DNA of 64,000 nt from the NCBI RefSeq assembly GCF_000422745.1, contig NZ_AUGQ01000002.1:300048-364047 (forward strand). The letters are read 5' to 3'. This DNA comes from Microbacterium gubbeenense DSM 15944. GTDB lineage: Bacteria > Actinomycetota > Actinomycetes > Actinomycetales > Microbacteriaceae. A program made the translations under genes and the position numbers. Below are positions 35,397 to 43,367 of this stretch, piece after piece; positions within the stretch are counted from its first letter, which is position 1; every line of letters begins with the position of its first letter. The notes beneath the pieces are model-generated. The model had not been told where the DNA came from, did no database searches, and saw nothing but the letters and a program-made list of their open reading frames with translations.

Positions 35397-36368
35397 ATGA
35401 GTGCACATGGTGGCAGCAAAGCGATCCTCGCGGCGTTCCTGGCAAACATGGGAATCGCCATTGCGAAGCTGATCGGATGGCTGCTGTCCGGATCCGCGTC
35501 GATGCTCGCCGAGGCCGTGCACTCGATCGCCGACTCGAGCAACCAGGTACTCCTGTTCGTGGGCGGCAAGCGCGCCAAGCGCCACGCCGACCAGGAACAC
35601 CCGTTCGGGTACGGTCGCGAGCGCTACGTCTACGCGTTCGTGGTCGGCATCATCCTGTTCTCGGTCGGTGGGCTGTTCTCGGTCTACGAGGCGATCGACA
35701 AGTTCCGCCACCCGCACGAGCTCAGCGACACGTGGTGGTGGCTGCCGATCGTCATCCTGTCCGTCGCGATCGTCCTCGAAGGCTTCTCGCTGCGCACCGC
35801 GATCCGCGAATCGAACGGTGTGCGCGATCAGAAGCAGAGCTGGTGGCAGTTCATCCGCCGGTCGCGCTCCCCTGAGCTCCCCGTGCTGCTGCTCGAAGAC
35901 TCGGCCGCCCTGCTCGGCCTCTTCTTCGCGCTCGCGGGCGTGACGACGTCGGTCATCACGGGCGATCCCATCTACGACGCGGCAGGAACGCTCGCGATCG
36001 GCGTGCTGCTGATCGCCGTCGCGGCCATCGTCGGGATCGAGATGAAGAGCCTGCTCGTCGGAGAGGGCGCGACAAGGGTGCAGCTGACCGACATCATCCA
36101 CGCGATCGAGTCGGGCGACGATTCGCCGAAGGTCATCCACATCAAGACCCTGTACGTCGGCCCCGAGGAGCTCCTGGTTGCGGCGAAGATCGGGCTCGCG
36201 GTCGAGAAGCCGCTCGGCGCAGTGGCTCGCGACATCGACGAGATCGAGCAGCGGATCCGCGCGCACGTTCCCGAGGCGAAGATCATCTACCTCGAACCCG
36301 ACGTGTACCGAGACGTCACGGGCGAGAAGCCGACGACGGCCGCGTTCGTGTTCCCGTCGAGCGATTGA
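35397..36368 (+). CDS. Cation diffusion facilitator metal exporter
   Basis: This 323-residue exporter has six membrane segments with the metal-site residues expected of CDF proteins: HSIADSSNQ (His, Asp) in the second segment and LLLEDSAALLGL (Glu, Asp) in the fifth. The hallmark HPFGYGRERYVYAFVVG lies after the second segment. A C-terminal cytoplasmic dimerisation domain with HIKTLYVGPEELLVAAKIGL follows. It exports Zn2+, Mn2+, Fe2+ or similar by proton exchange; the exact metal is not clear. Confidence 0.93.
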   Translation: MSAHGGSKAILAAFLANMGIAIAKLIGWLLSGSASMLAEAVHSIADSSNQVLLFVGGKRAKRHADQEHPFGYGRERYVYAFVVGIILFSVGGLFSVYEAIDKFRHPHELSDTWWWLPIVILSVAIVLEGFSLRTAIRESNGVRDQKQSWWQFIRRSRSPELPVLLLEDSAALLGLFFALAGVTTSVITGDPIYDAAGTLAIGVLLIAVAAIVGIEMKSLLVGEGATRVQLTDIIHAIESGDDSPKVIHIKTLYVGPEELLVAAKIGLAVEKPLGAVARDIDEIEQRIRAHVPEAKIIYLEPDVYRDVTGEKPTTAAFVFPSSD

Positions 36369-36380
36369 CAGAATCGGATC

Positions 36381-37319
36381 ATGCCGATACCTGAGTTCTG
36401 CGTCTTCACCGAGCCCCAGCAGGGCGCGACCTACGACACCCAGCTCGCCTTCGCACAGCAGGCCGAGCGGAGCGGCTTCGACGGATTCTTCCGGTCGGAC
36501 CACTACCTGAAGATGGGCGAGCACTTCTCCGGCGAGCCCGGCCCCACCGATGCCTGGACGACGCTCGCCGGCCTCGCTCGCGAGACGACGAGCCTGCGGC
36601 TCGGCACCCTCGTGTCGAGCGTGACGTACCGCGCCCCCGGTGTGCTCGCGATCCAGGTCGCGCAGGTCGATCAGATGTCGGGCGGCCGCGTCGAACTCGG
36701 GCTCGGCACCGGCTGGTACGAGGCGGAGCATCGCGCGTACGGCATCCCCTTCCCTGCCAAGAGGTTCGACCTGCTCGAGGAACAGCTCGAAATCGTGACG
36801 GGGCTGTGGGCGGCGCCGCGCGGCGGATCATTCTCGTTCGACGGCGCGCACTATCAGCTCGAGAGCTCCCCCGCGCTGCCGAAGCCGGTGCAGGATCAGG
36901 TGCCGGTCATCGTCGGCGGCGCGGGCCTCAAACGCACCCCGTCGCTCGCAGCGCGGTTCGCGACGGAGTTCAACATCGCCTTCCAGCCCGATGACGTCGT
37001 GCGGGATCGGTGGGCGCGCGCCCGAGCGGCGTGCGAGGAGATCGATCGCGACCCGGCGACGCTGAAATCAACCGTGGCGCTGACGACGCTCGCCGGCGCG
37101 AACGAGGCGGATCTCGCGCACCGCGCCGCCGCGACCGGCGTCGAGCTGGCGTCGTTCCGTGAGGATCACACGTTCAGCGGATCCGCCGACGAGATCATCG
37201 AGCAGGCCGGGCGCCTCATCGACGCGGGCGCCCAGCGGATCTACTTCCAGCTGATGGACATGTCAGACCTCGACCACGTCGCCTACATCGGCGAAGAGGT
37301 GCTGCCGCAGCTTCGGTGA
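36381..37319 (+). CDS. LLM-class F420-dependent oxidoreductase
   Basis: This 312-residue TIM-barrel flavin/deazaflavin enzyme has N-terminal FCVFTEPQQGATYDTQLAFA, FRSDHYLKMG, the conserved QVDQMSGGRVELGLGTGWYEAEHRAYGIPFP block and VPVIVGGAGLKRTPSLAARFATEFN. These fit the F420-dependent LLM branch found in actinobacteria. The reaction is unknown. It follows the CDF gene by 12 bases, with CAGAAT (36369-36374) six bases before its ATG as a possible separate leaderless promoter. It is convergent with tadA, nine bases apart. Confidence 0.88.
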   Translation: MPIPEFCVFTEPQQGATYDTQLAFAQQAERSGFDGFFRSDHYLKMGEHFSGEPGPTDAWTTLAGLARETTSLRLGTLVSSVTYRAPGVLAIQVAQVDQMSGGRVELGLGTGWYEAEHRAYGIPFPAKRFDLLEEQLEIVTGLWAAPRGGSFSFDGAHYQLESSPALPKPVQDQVPVIVGGAGLKRTPSLAARFATEFNIAFQPDDVVRDRWARARAACEEIDRDPATLKSTVALTTLAGANEADLAHRAAATGVELASFREDHTFSGSADEIIEQAGRLIDAGAQRIYFQLMDMSDLDHVAYIGEEVLPQLR

Positions 37320-37328
37320 CGCGAGGCG

Positions 37329-37790
37329 TCAGCGGCGAGTGCGGAAGAAGCGCTCGAGCGGCGCGCGCGTTTCGTCTTCGAGGATCCCGCCGACGACCTC
37401 GGCGCGGTACGGCAGGCGACGGTCGCGCACGACGTCGTAGAGGGATCCGGCCGCGCCCGCCTTCTCGTCCCACGCGCCGAAGACGACGCGCGAGATGCGC
37501 GCCTGCAGCAGCGTGCCCGCGCACATCAGGCACGGTTCGAGCGTGACGATCAGCGTGCATCCGTCGAGGTTCCACGATCCGAGCTCGCGCGCGGCCTCGC
37601 GCATGGCAATGACCTCCGCGTGCGCCGACGGGTCGTGCGTCTCCTCGCGCCGATTGCGGCCGCGTCCGATGACACGGCCCGATGGATCCGCCACGACCGC
37701 CCCGACAGGGACCTCCCCTGCATTCCCCGCCTCGATCGCGAGCGCCAAGGCGCCCCGCATGAGGTCGACGTCTGCAGAGGAGGGTGTCAT
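37329..37790 (-). CDS. tadA: tRNA-specific adenosine deaminase
   Basis: This 153-residue zinc deaminase has HAE (His57, Glu59) and PCLMC (Cys87, Cys90) coordinating zinc, and the family ending VVGGILEDETRAPLERFFRTRR. It converts A34 to inosine in tRNA-Arg(ACG), needed to read CGC/CGA codons. In many actinobacteria tadA neighbours upp; here an alcohol dehydrogenase gene sits between them. A TAATCT box, overlapping the dehydrogenase stop, ends six bases before its ATG. Confidence 0.94.
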   Translation of the reverse strand: MTPSSADVDLMRGALALAIEAGNAGEVPVGAVVADPSGRVIGRGRNRREETHDPSAHAEVIAMREAARELGSWNLDGCTLIVTLEPCLMCAGTLLQARISRVVFGAWDEKAGAAGSLYDVVRDRRLPYRAEVVGGILEDETRAPLERFFRTRR

Positions 37791-37796
37791 GCCTTC

Positions 37797-37802
37797 AGAT
37801 TA
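37797..37802 (-). promoter_or_regulatory. -10 box of tadA
   Basis: TAATCT on the minus strand, six bases before the tadA ATG. Its first three bases are the TAA stop of the dehydrogenase gene. Confidence 0.55.
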
Positions 37803-38840
37803 CGGGGTGACGACCGCGCGACCGCGGAGCGTTCCCTCGTGCAGGCGCTCGTATGCCGTGGCGGCGTCACTGAGCGAGAACGTCTCAGTCTCGACGGTGA
37901 TCACGCCCGCCTGCGCGAGACGCAGCACCTCCATCAGCTCCGACCGCGATCCCCAGTAGGGAGCGCGCACCGTCGCGTCGTAGGGGCTGCCGAGCGTGCC
38001 CATCGTGACGCTGGCCACGCCGACGCCGATGAGCACCTGGTCGGTCTCCGTTCCCCGCAGCTTCGCGCCGAGGTCGGCAGTCGGCTGGATCCCGACGAAA
38101 TCGAAGATCGCGGCGATGGCGGCGGTACCGGTGGCCTCACGAATGGCGTCGACGGCGTCGCCGTTCGAGAGGAACGCGTGGTGCGCCCCGACGTCCTGCG
38201 CAAGCTCGAGCTTCTTCTCGTCGACATCGAGCGCGATGACCGTCACAGAGGTCATCGCACGCAGAATCTGGATCGCGACGTGGCCGAGGCCGCCTGTTCC
38301 GATGACGACGGCGACCGTTCCGGGAACAAGCTTCGGGAGGGATCCCTTGATCGCGTGGTACGGCGTGAGGCCCGCGTCGGTGAGCGCGACGTTGGCCGCC
38401 GGATCGAGGTCGCCGAGCGGCACGAGGTGCCGCGCCGAGTCGACGATCATGTACTCCGCCATCGAACCGTCGTGGCCGAGACCCGGAGGGGTGATGCCGA
38501 GCTCGGCCGCACGCTCGCAGTAATTCTCCTTGCCCTGGGCGCACTGGTAGCAGCGGCCACATCCCCACGGGCCGTATACCGCGACCGAATCGCCGACGGT
38601 GACCTCGGTCACGCCTTCGCCAAGCTTGTCGACGATGCCGGCCCCTTCGTGCCCGAGCGTCATCGGCAGCGGATAGCTTGCGGTGTACTGCTCTTCGTCG
38701 AGGCTCATCACAAACGAATCAGAGTGACATGCTCCCGCCGCGGTCACCTTGAGCCGCACCTGCCCGGGTCCGGGCTCGGGCGTGGGAACCTCGCGGATCT
38801 GAGGGGGCTCGCCGATCTCGACGTACTGGAGTGCCTTCAT
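37800..38840 (-). CDS. Zinc-dependent alcohol dehydrogenase (MDR family)
   Basis: This 346-residue medium-chain dehydrogenase has catalytic zinc ligands Cys38 (GACHSD) and His64 (GHEGAG), structural zinc cysteines 94, 97, 100 and 108 (CGRCYQCAQGKENYC), and the NAD site VVIGTGGLGHVAIQ followed by Asp in ALDVDEKK, pointing to NAD+ rather than NADP+. It oxidises a small alcohol or the reverse; the substrate is not given by context. The ATG at 38840 begins MKALQYVEIG, with GGAAGG ten bases upstream. Confidence 0.93.
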   Translation of the reverse strand: MKALQYVEIGEPPQIREVPTPEPGPGQVRLKVTAAGACHSDSFVMSLDEEQYTASYPLPMTLGHEGAGIVDKLGEGVTEVTVGDSVAVYGPWGCGRCYQCAQGKENYCERAAELGITPPGLGHDGSMAEYMIVDSARHLVPLGDLDPAANVALTDAGLTPYHAIKGSLPKLVPGTVAVVIGTGGLGHVAIQILRAMTSVTVIALDVDEKKLELAQDVGAHHAFLSNGDAVDAIREATGTAAIAAIFDFVGIQPTADLGAKLRGTETDQVLIGVGVASVTMGTLGSPYDATVRAPYWGSRSELMEVLRLAQAGVITVETETFSLSDAATAYERLHEGTLRGRAVVTP

Positions 38841-38986
38841 GGGGTGGCGCCTTCCGTTCTGGTTGACGGGAGTCTCCCGTCGCTGATTCCATCCTGCTCC
38901 TCTTCTCAACGGCTGTCGATGTGGCGTCGCCACGTACACGCCTGATGAATTCCCAGGGTCCGTCGGAACTTCGCATCCGGAGGAAG

Positions 38987-38992
38987 TAGCCT
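38987..38992 (+). promoter_or_regulatory. -10 box of upp
   Basis: TAGCCT ends six bases before the ATG at 38999. A good SD-like GGAGGAAG lies just upstream (38979-38986) and would instead serve the in-frame GTG at 38993. Confidence 0.45.
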
Positions 38993-38998
38993 GTGGGC

Positions 38999-39634
38999 AT
39001 GCGCGTGCACATTGCCGACCACCCGCTCATCACTCACAAGCTCTCCGTGCTGCGGGACAAGGCGACACCGTCGCCCGTCTTCCGCCAGCTCACGGAAGAG
39101 CTCATGACGCTTCTCGCATACGAGGCAACTCGTAACGTTCGCGTCGTGGAATGCGAGATCGAGACCCCCGTTACGACGACGACGGGCGTGAAGATCGCGG
39201 ATCCGAAGCCGCTCGTCGTCCCGATCCTGCGAGCCGGTCTCGGCATGCTCGAAGGCATGACGAAGCTGTTGCCGACCGCGGAGGTCGGATTCTTGGGCCT
39301 CGTGCGCGACGAGCAGACGTTCAAGCCGACGACCTACGCCGAGCGCCTGCCCGACAATCTTGCCGGACGCCAGTGCTTCGCGCTCGATCCGATGCTCGCG
39401 ACCGGCGGATCCCTCGCCGCCGCGATCAAGTACCTGTTCGACCGCGGTGCGGAAGAGGTCACGGCCGTGTGCCTGCTCGGTACCCCCGAGGGCCTGCGGG
39501 CGATCGAGGGACTCGTCGGCGACCGTGATGTCACGCTCGTGCTCGGCGCGGTCGACGCGGGCCTCAACGAGAAGGGCTACATCGTGCCCGGCCTCGGCGA
39601 CGCCGGCGACCGCCTGTACGGTACGGCGGAGTAG
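38999..39634 (+). CDS. upp: Uracil phosphoribosyltransferase
   Basis: This 211-residue salvage enzyme makes UMP from uracil and PRPP. PRPP-binding loop [16 protein letters not shown] and the uracil-binding C-terminal [17 protein letters not shown] are both present, as is [14 protein letters not shown]. The start at ATG 38999 matches the family N-terminus ([10 protein letters not shown]). GTG 38993, two codons earlier, has the better ribosome site, so the start is open by two residues. Confidence 0.95.
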   Translation: MRVHIADHPLITHKLSVLRDKATPSPVFRQLTEELMTLLAYEATRNVRVVECEIETPVTTTTGVKIADPKPLVVPILRAGLGMLEGMTKLLPTAEVGFLGLVRDEQTFKPTTYAERLPDNLAGRQCFALDPMLATGGSLAAAIKYLFDRGAEEVTAVCLLGTPEGLRAIEGLVGDRDVTLVLGAVDAGLNEKGYIVPGLGDAGDRLYGTAE

Positions 39635-39641
39635 GCGCAGC

Positions 39642-42600
39642 CTATGCCCTGCCGATGAGGCGGGCGAAGGCACTGAGGCGCGCGACAGATTCTGCTTGAA
39701 AAGGCAAGTCATCGAGCAGGGCCGGGCTGTGCACCACGTAGGCCGCGACCTTCGCACGGCTGATGCCCACGTTCAAACGGTTCTGCAGCAGCAGGAACTC
39801 GGGGCCGCGCGGGGCGTCGCGTCCGGATGATGCGCCCAGTGTCAGGATTGCGATCGCGGCCTCCTGCCCCTGGAACTTGTCGACCGTGCCGACGCGCACG
39901 CCGGGGTATCCCCCTCGAGCGAGCGTCTGCTCCACCAGTTGCTGCTGGGCGTTGTACGGCGCGACGACGATGATGTCGTGCTGCGTGAGAGGGCGCGGGT
40001 CGAGGGGTGCGGCGACCTGGTTGTCATCGATCGAGATGTCCGTGAAGTCGCGGCCGACGGCCTCTCGCACGATGCGCAGCACCTCCGCCGCCTCCTCCGG
40101 CGACTCGGTGGCGTTGCCGCGGTGATCGACGGGCACGGGATGCACGCCGGGCGCGACTCCATCGATCCCACGCAGTCCGGTGCCCTCGCGCGCCCGGAGT
40201 TTTCCGTTGTACGACAGCTCCGAGACTGGGCGCGCGACCTCGGGATGCAGCCGCCAGGTCTGCGCGAGGAAGTATCCGTGCCCTGACGGCAGCACCGCTT
40301 CGTCCCGCATGAGCCACCCGAGCGCCGAGGTGTCGATCGGCGCGGGGTGCGTGCCCTGACTGACCTGCGGGAGCTGCTGCGGATCCCCCAACAGCAACAG
40401 CCTGCGCGCCGACATCGACACCGCGACCGTCGACGCGAGCGAGAACTGCCCCGCCTCGTCGACCACGAGCAGGTCGAGCGCGCGGCGATCGACGCGCGTG
40501 GTGTTCGCGAAATCCCAGGCGGTGCCTCCGATCACATAGCCCTTCGACTTCGCCTCTTGGAACGCCGCAAGCCCGTTGCGCGGCAGCGCGGTGAATGCCT
40601 GTCCGTCGGCGCGGACGCCGCCCTTGAGCACCTTGCCGACACCTCCCGACGGGACGCCGGCCGCCACGACGCGATCGAGCATGTTCTCGACGACCGCGTG
40701 CGACTGGGCGACGACCCCGATCTTCCAGCCGTGATCGTTCACGAGCCGTGCGATGACGTGTGACCCGACGTACGTCTTGCCCGTGCCGGGCGGGCCCTGC
40801 ACGGCGACGTACGTGGGCACGCTGAGCAGCGAGAAAACGATCGCGTCGATATCGCTGCCGATCGCCTGCGAGACGACGCGCCCCGAGTGGTGATCGGCGC
40901 GCAGCCCGCGCAGGATGTCGGTGGCGGGATCGATCGGGAACGACCCGTCGGCGGCGGCAACGTTCTTCTCGCCGCGCAGGATTCCGTCCGCCCACTCGTT
41001 GATCGCCCCCTGCTGTGCGCCCGCGGGCGGCGGCGAACCCGGCGTCAGAGCGACCGGAAGCTCGCGCCACGTCTGCCCGGACACGGCGTACTCGTCGACG
41101 ACCGCGCCGTCGTCGAGCACCTCGACGACCTCCACCTCGTGGGGCACGTGGATCCACCGGTTCGACGCATCGCTCGGGAACGGTGCGGGCGCGGGGTACA
41201 GCGCGAACGGCCGCGCGCCCTCGCGAAGGCGTGTGCCGGGGGCGACGGATCCGCGCACCGCGATGCGGCGCCGCTCGGCACGCGACCCCGGCGGGATGTG
41301 CCAGTCGTCGATCAGCTCGGTCTCGCGCACGTCGACGACCACGACGTCGCGCGTCTCGCCCCACAGCGAGATCGGCTCGCGGAGCCGTTCGAAATGCCCC
41401 TGCCAGAACGCGCGCGCCTCCCGCGGGTAGTAGTCGATCGCCGCGGCCGCGAGGCGCAGGGCCACCTCGTCTCGGACGGCGGCTTCGCCATCGATCCGGG
41501 CCGCAGCCGGATCCGTCGCCCGCACATCTGCCGGTTCCGAAGCGGCCACAGAGCGTGCGGCATCGCGCTCCTCCCGCAGTCCGTCGGCGAGTGCGACGAG
41601 CGCTGTCGCGCGCGGTGATGGCTCATAGGCACCGACCGGACGGTCATCGGGCGCGGCGGGCAGCGCGCGCGATTCACGGGCGCGCTCGACGAGCCAGTCG
41701 CGCAGACGCCGCGTCGACACGCAGTCGTACCGGTTGTAGTCGGCGAGGTCATCGAGGATCTCGCGCGCCTCGGCCGCGCGCCCCGCCTCCATGTGCGTAC
41801 GCGCCTCGACGTAGCGAACGATGGAGTCGTCGCCGCGCTGCACGTCCTGCGTGCGCACCTCATCGCCCATGTACAGCGGCTCGAGCTTCTTGATCGAGTA
41901 CGACCTCGAGCCGATGCGCAGGGCGTTCTTCACGATCGGATACAGGTCGACGAACAGCTCGTCGCGCAGCATGCGGTCGACCTCCGCCTCGCGCACGCCG
42001 TGCCGCGCCGCCATCGCCGACAGGTGCGACGGCTCGTACGGCGCGTAGTGGTAGATGTGCATGTGCGGATTCGCGCGCCGCCGCAGCGAAACGAAGTCAC
42101 AGAAGCGCTCGAGCGCCGCTTTCTCGGCGGCGAGGTCGTGCGCCCAGAGCGGCGTGTACTGCTCTCGCATGTCGACCCACCCGAAGAGGTAGTCGATGCC
42201 CCACGTGACCCGGCCGTCAGCGTGCGGCTCGGAGTAGAGCGGGTCGCCTTCGAAATCGAAGAAGATGTCGCCCGCGTCGGGGCGGGGCATGGCGCCGAGC
42301 GCCGAGGAGTTCACGACCTCGTAGAGCGGTGCTGTGCCGCCTTCCTGCTCAGTCGCGACTTGCAGGCGCGCCTGAGTGCGCAGCCGCGCCCACGCCTCGT
42401 CGCCCATGCGGTCGGGCTTCGCCGCGGCGACCGCGAGCTGATCGATCGTCTCGATTCCGCCGTCGCGCAGTCGCTGGCGAGCGGCGGGCCGCATGCCGGC
42501 GACGAGCAGCACGTCGCGGTGGGCGGTCACCTCCGCCTGACACGCGGCGCACCGGCCGCACGCGCGCACGCCGAGCTCTCCGCGCGAGTCGCCCCACCCG

Positions 42601-43247
42601 ACTGCCTGCATGGCGGATCCGGTGTCGATGCGCCGGTCGGCAACGAGCACGCGCAGGCGCTCGCGCCGCACGTCGAACAGCGGCAGTAGGTCGCTGACGG
42701 CGTGCGTCGAGATGGATCCGTCGCCGAGCAGCAGGTCGACCGAATCGGATCGCGCGATGGACTGCTGATCGAGCTGGTCGACATATGCCGCGAGCTGCAT
42801 AAGTGCGGTGACGCGCGCGACGCGGGCGAGCTTCGTGTCCTGCACCCGCCAGGCGCCGTCGCCGTCGCGCACGAGGAAGTCGGCGAACCCAACGAAGTCG
42901 GCCGACGAGAACGCGGCTTGGAAGACCACCTGGACATCGGGATCTGCAAGCGCAGCGCTCGTCGCGCCAACGGCCGCGGCGAGCGCCTCGGCGTCGGCGG
43001 ACGACGCCCGCTCGATCTCGACGACGCGCGCCCCGTACTGCTGTCGGTAGGCCTCGAGCGTGCGCGCCTCGTGGGCATCACCGAGCGCGGCGGCGCGCTC
43101 GAGCATCGCGTCACGCGGGTCTTCGACAAGCTCGCATCGCCCGAGTTTGGCGTCGATCTGGCGCAGCCACGCGAACTCGCAATCAGCGGCGGCCTTGAGG
43201 TCGCTCGCACTCCAGATGAGGCGGTGTTCGTCGCGGATGATTCGCAT
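39642..43247 (-). CDS. TM0106-family RecB-like nuclease / DEDD exonuclease / SF1 helicase
   Basis: This 1201-residue protein carries three enzyme modules. Residues 1-240 form a RecB/Cas4-like PD-(D/E)XK nuclease (His59, Asp123, DTK at 137-139) with four cysteines (23, 230, 233, 236) placed as in iron-sulfur nucleases. Residues 325-520 form an RNase H-like DEDD exonuclease (DFEGD at 331, YNRYDCVSTRRL at 504). Residues 770-1201 form a UPF1-like superfamily 1 helicase: GPPGTGKT at 818-825, DEAGQ at 930, GDPQQLPQV, then TVDKFQGQEAAIAI. It probably processes DNA ends or R-loops or helps against foreign DNA; the biological role is unproven. It has its own leaderless-type promoter and is divergent from nadE. 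Confidence 0.88.
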   Translation of the reverse strand: MRIIRDEHRLIWSASDLKAAADCEFAWLRQIDAKLGRCELVEDPRDAMLERAAALGDAHEARTLEAYRQQYGARVVEIERASSADAEALAAAVGATSAALADPDVQVVFQAAFSSADFVGFADFLVRDGDGAWRVQDTKLARVARVTALMQLAAYVDQLDQQSIARSDSVDLLLGDGSISTHAVSDLLPLFDVRRERLRVLVADRRIDTGSAMQAVGWGDSRGELGVRACGRCAACQAEVTAHRDVLLVAGMRPAARQRLRDGGIETIDQLAVAAAKPDRMGDEAWARLRTQARLQVATEQEGGTAPLYEVVNSSALGAMPRPDAGDIFFDFEGDPLYSEPHADGRVTWGIDYLFGWVDMREQYTPLWAHDLAAEKAALERFCDFVSLRRRANPHMHIYHYAPYEPSHLSAMAARHGVREAEVDRMLRDELFVDLYPIVKNALRIGSRSYSIKKLEPLYMGDEVRTQDVQRGDDSIVRYVEARTHMEAGRAAEAREILDDLADYNRYDCVSTRRLRDWLVERARESRALPAAPDDRPVGAYEPSPRATALVALADGLREERDAARSVAASEPADVRATDPAAARIDGEAAVRDEVALRLAAAAIDYYPREARAFWQGHFERLREPISLWGETRDVVVVDVRETELIDDWHIPPGSRAERRRIAVRGSVAPGTRLREGARPFALYPAPAPFPSDASNRWIHVPHEVEVVEVLDDGAVVDEYAVSGQTWRELPVALTPGSPPPAGAQQGAINEWADGILRGEKNVAAADGSFPIDPATDILRGLRADHHSGRVVSQAIGSDIDAIVFSLLSVPTYVAVQGPPGTGKTYVGSHVIARLVNDHGWKIGVVAQSHAVVENMLDRVVAAGVPSGGVGKVLKGGVRADGQAFTALPRNGLAAFQEAKSKGYVIGGTAWDFANTTRVDRRALDLLVVDEAGQFSLASTVAVSMSARRLLLLGDPQQLPQVSQGTHPAPIDTSALGWLMRDEAVLPSGHGYFLAQTWRLHPEVARPVSELSYNGKLRAREGTGLRGIDGVAPGVHPVPVDHRGNATESPEEAAEVLRIVREAVGRDFTDISIDDNQVAAPLDPRPLTQHDIIVVAPYNAQQQLVEQTLARGGYPGVRVGTVDKFQGQEAAIAILTLGASSGRDAPRGPEFLLLQNRLNVGISRAKVAAYVVHSPALLDDLPFQAESVARLSAFARLIGRA

Positions 43248-43253
43248 ACGTCG

Positions 43254-43259
43254 AGGCTA
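43254..43259 (-). promoter_or_regulatory. -10 box of the TM0106-family gene
   Basis: TAGCCT on the minus strand, six bases before the ATG at 43247. Confidence 0.5.
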
Positions 43260-43367
43260 CGAGCAACCCCTGACAACCGACGACCATGTCCCAAGTGGTG
43301 CGGCTTTCAGCGCGCCAGAGCCGCGCCGAGTGGGACACGGCGGCGTTGCAGGTGGAAGACTGTGACC

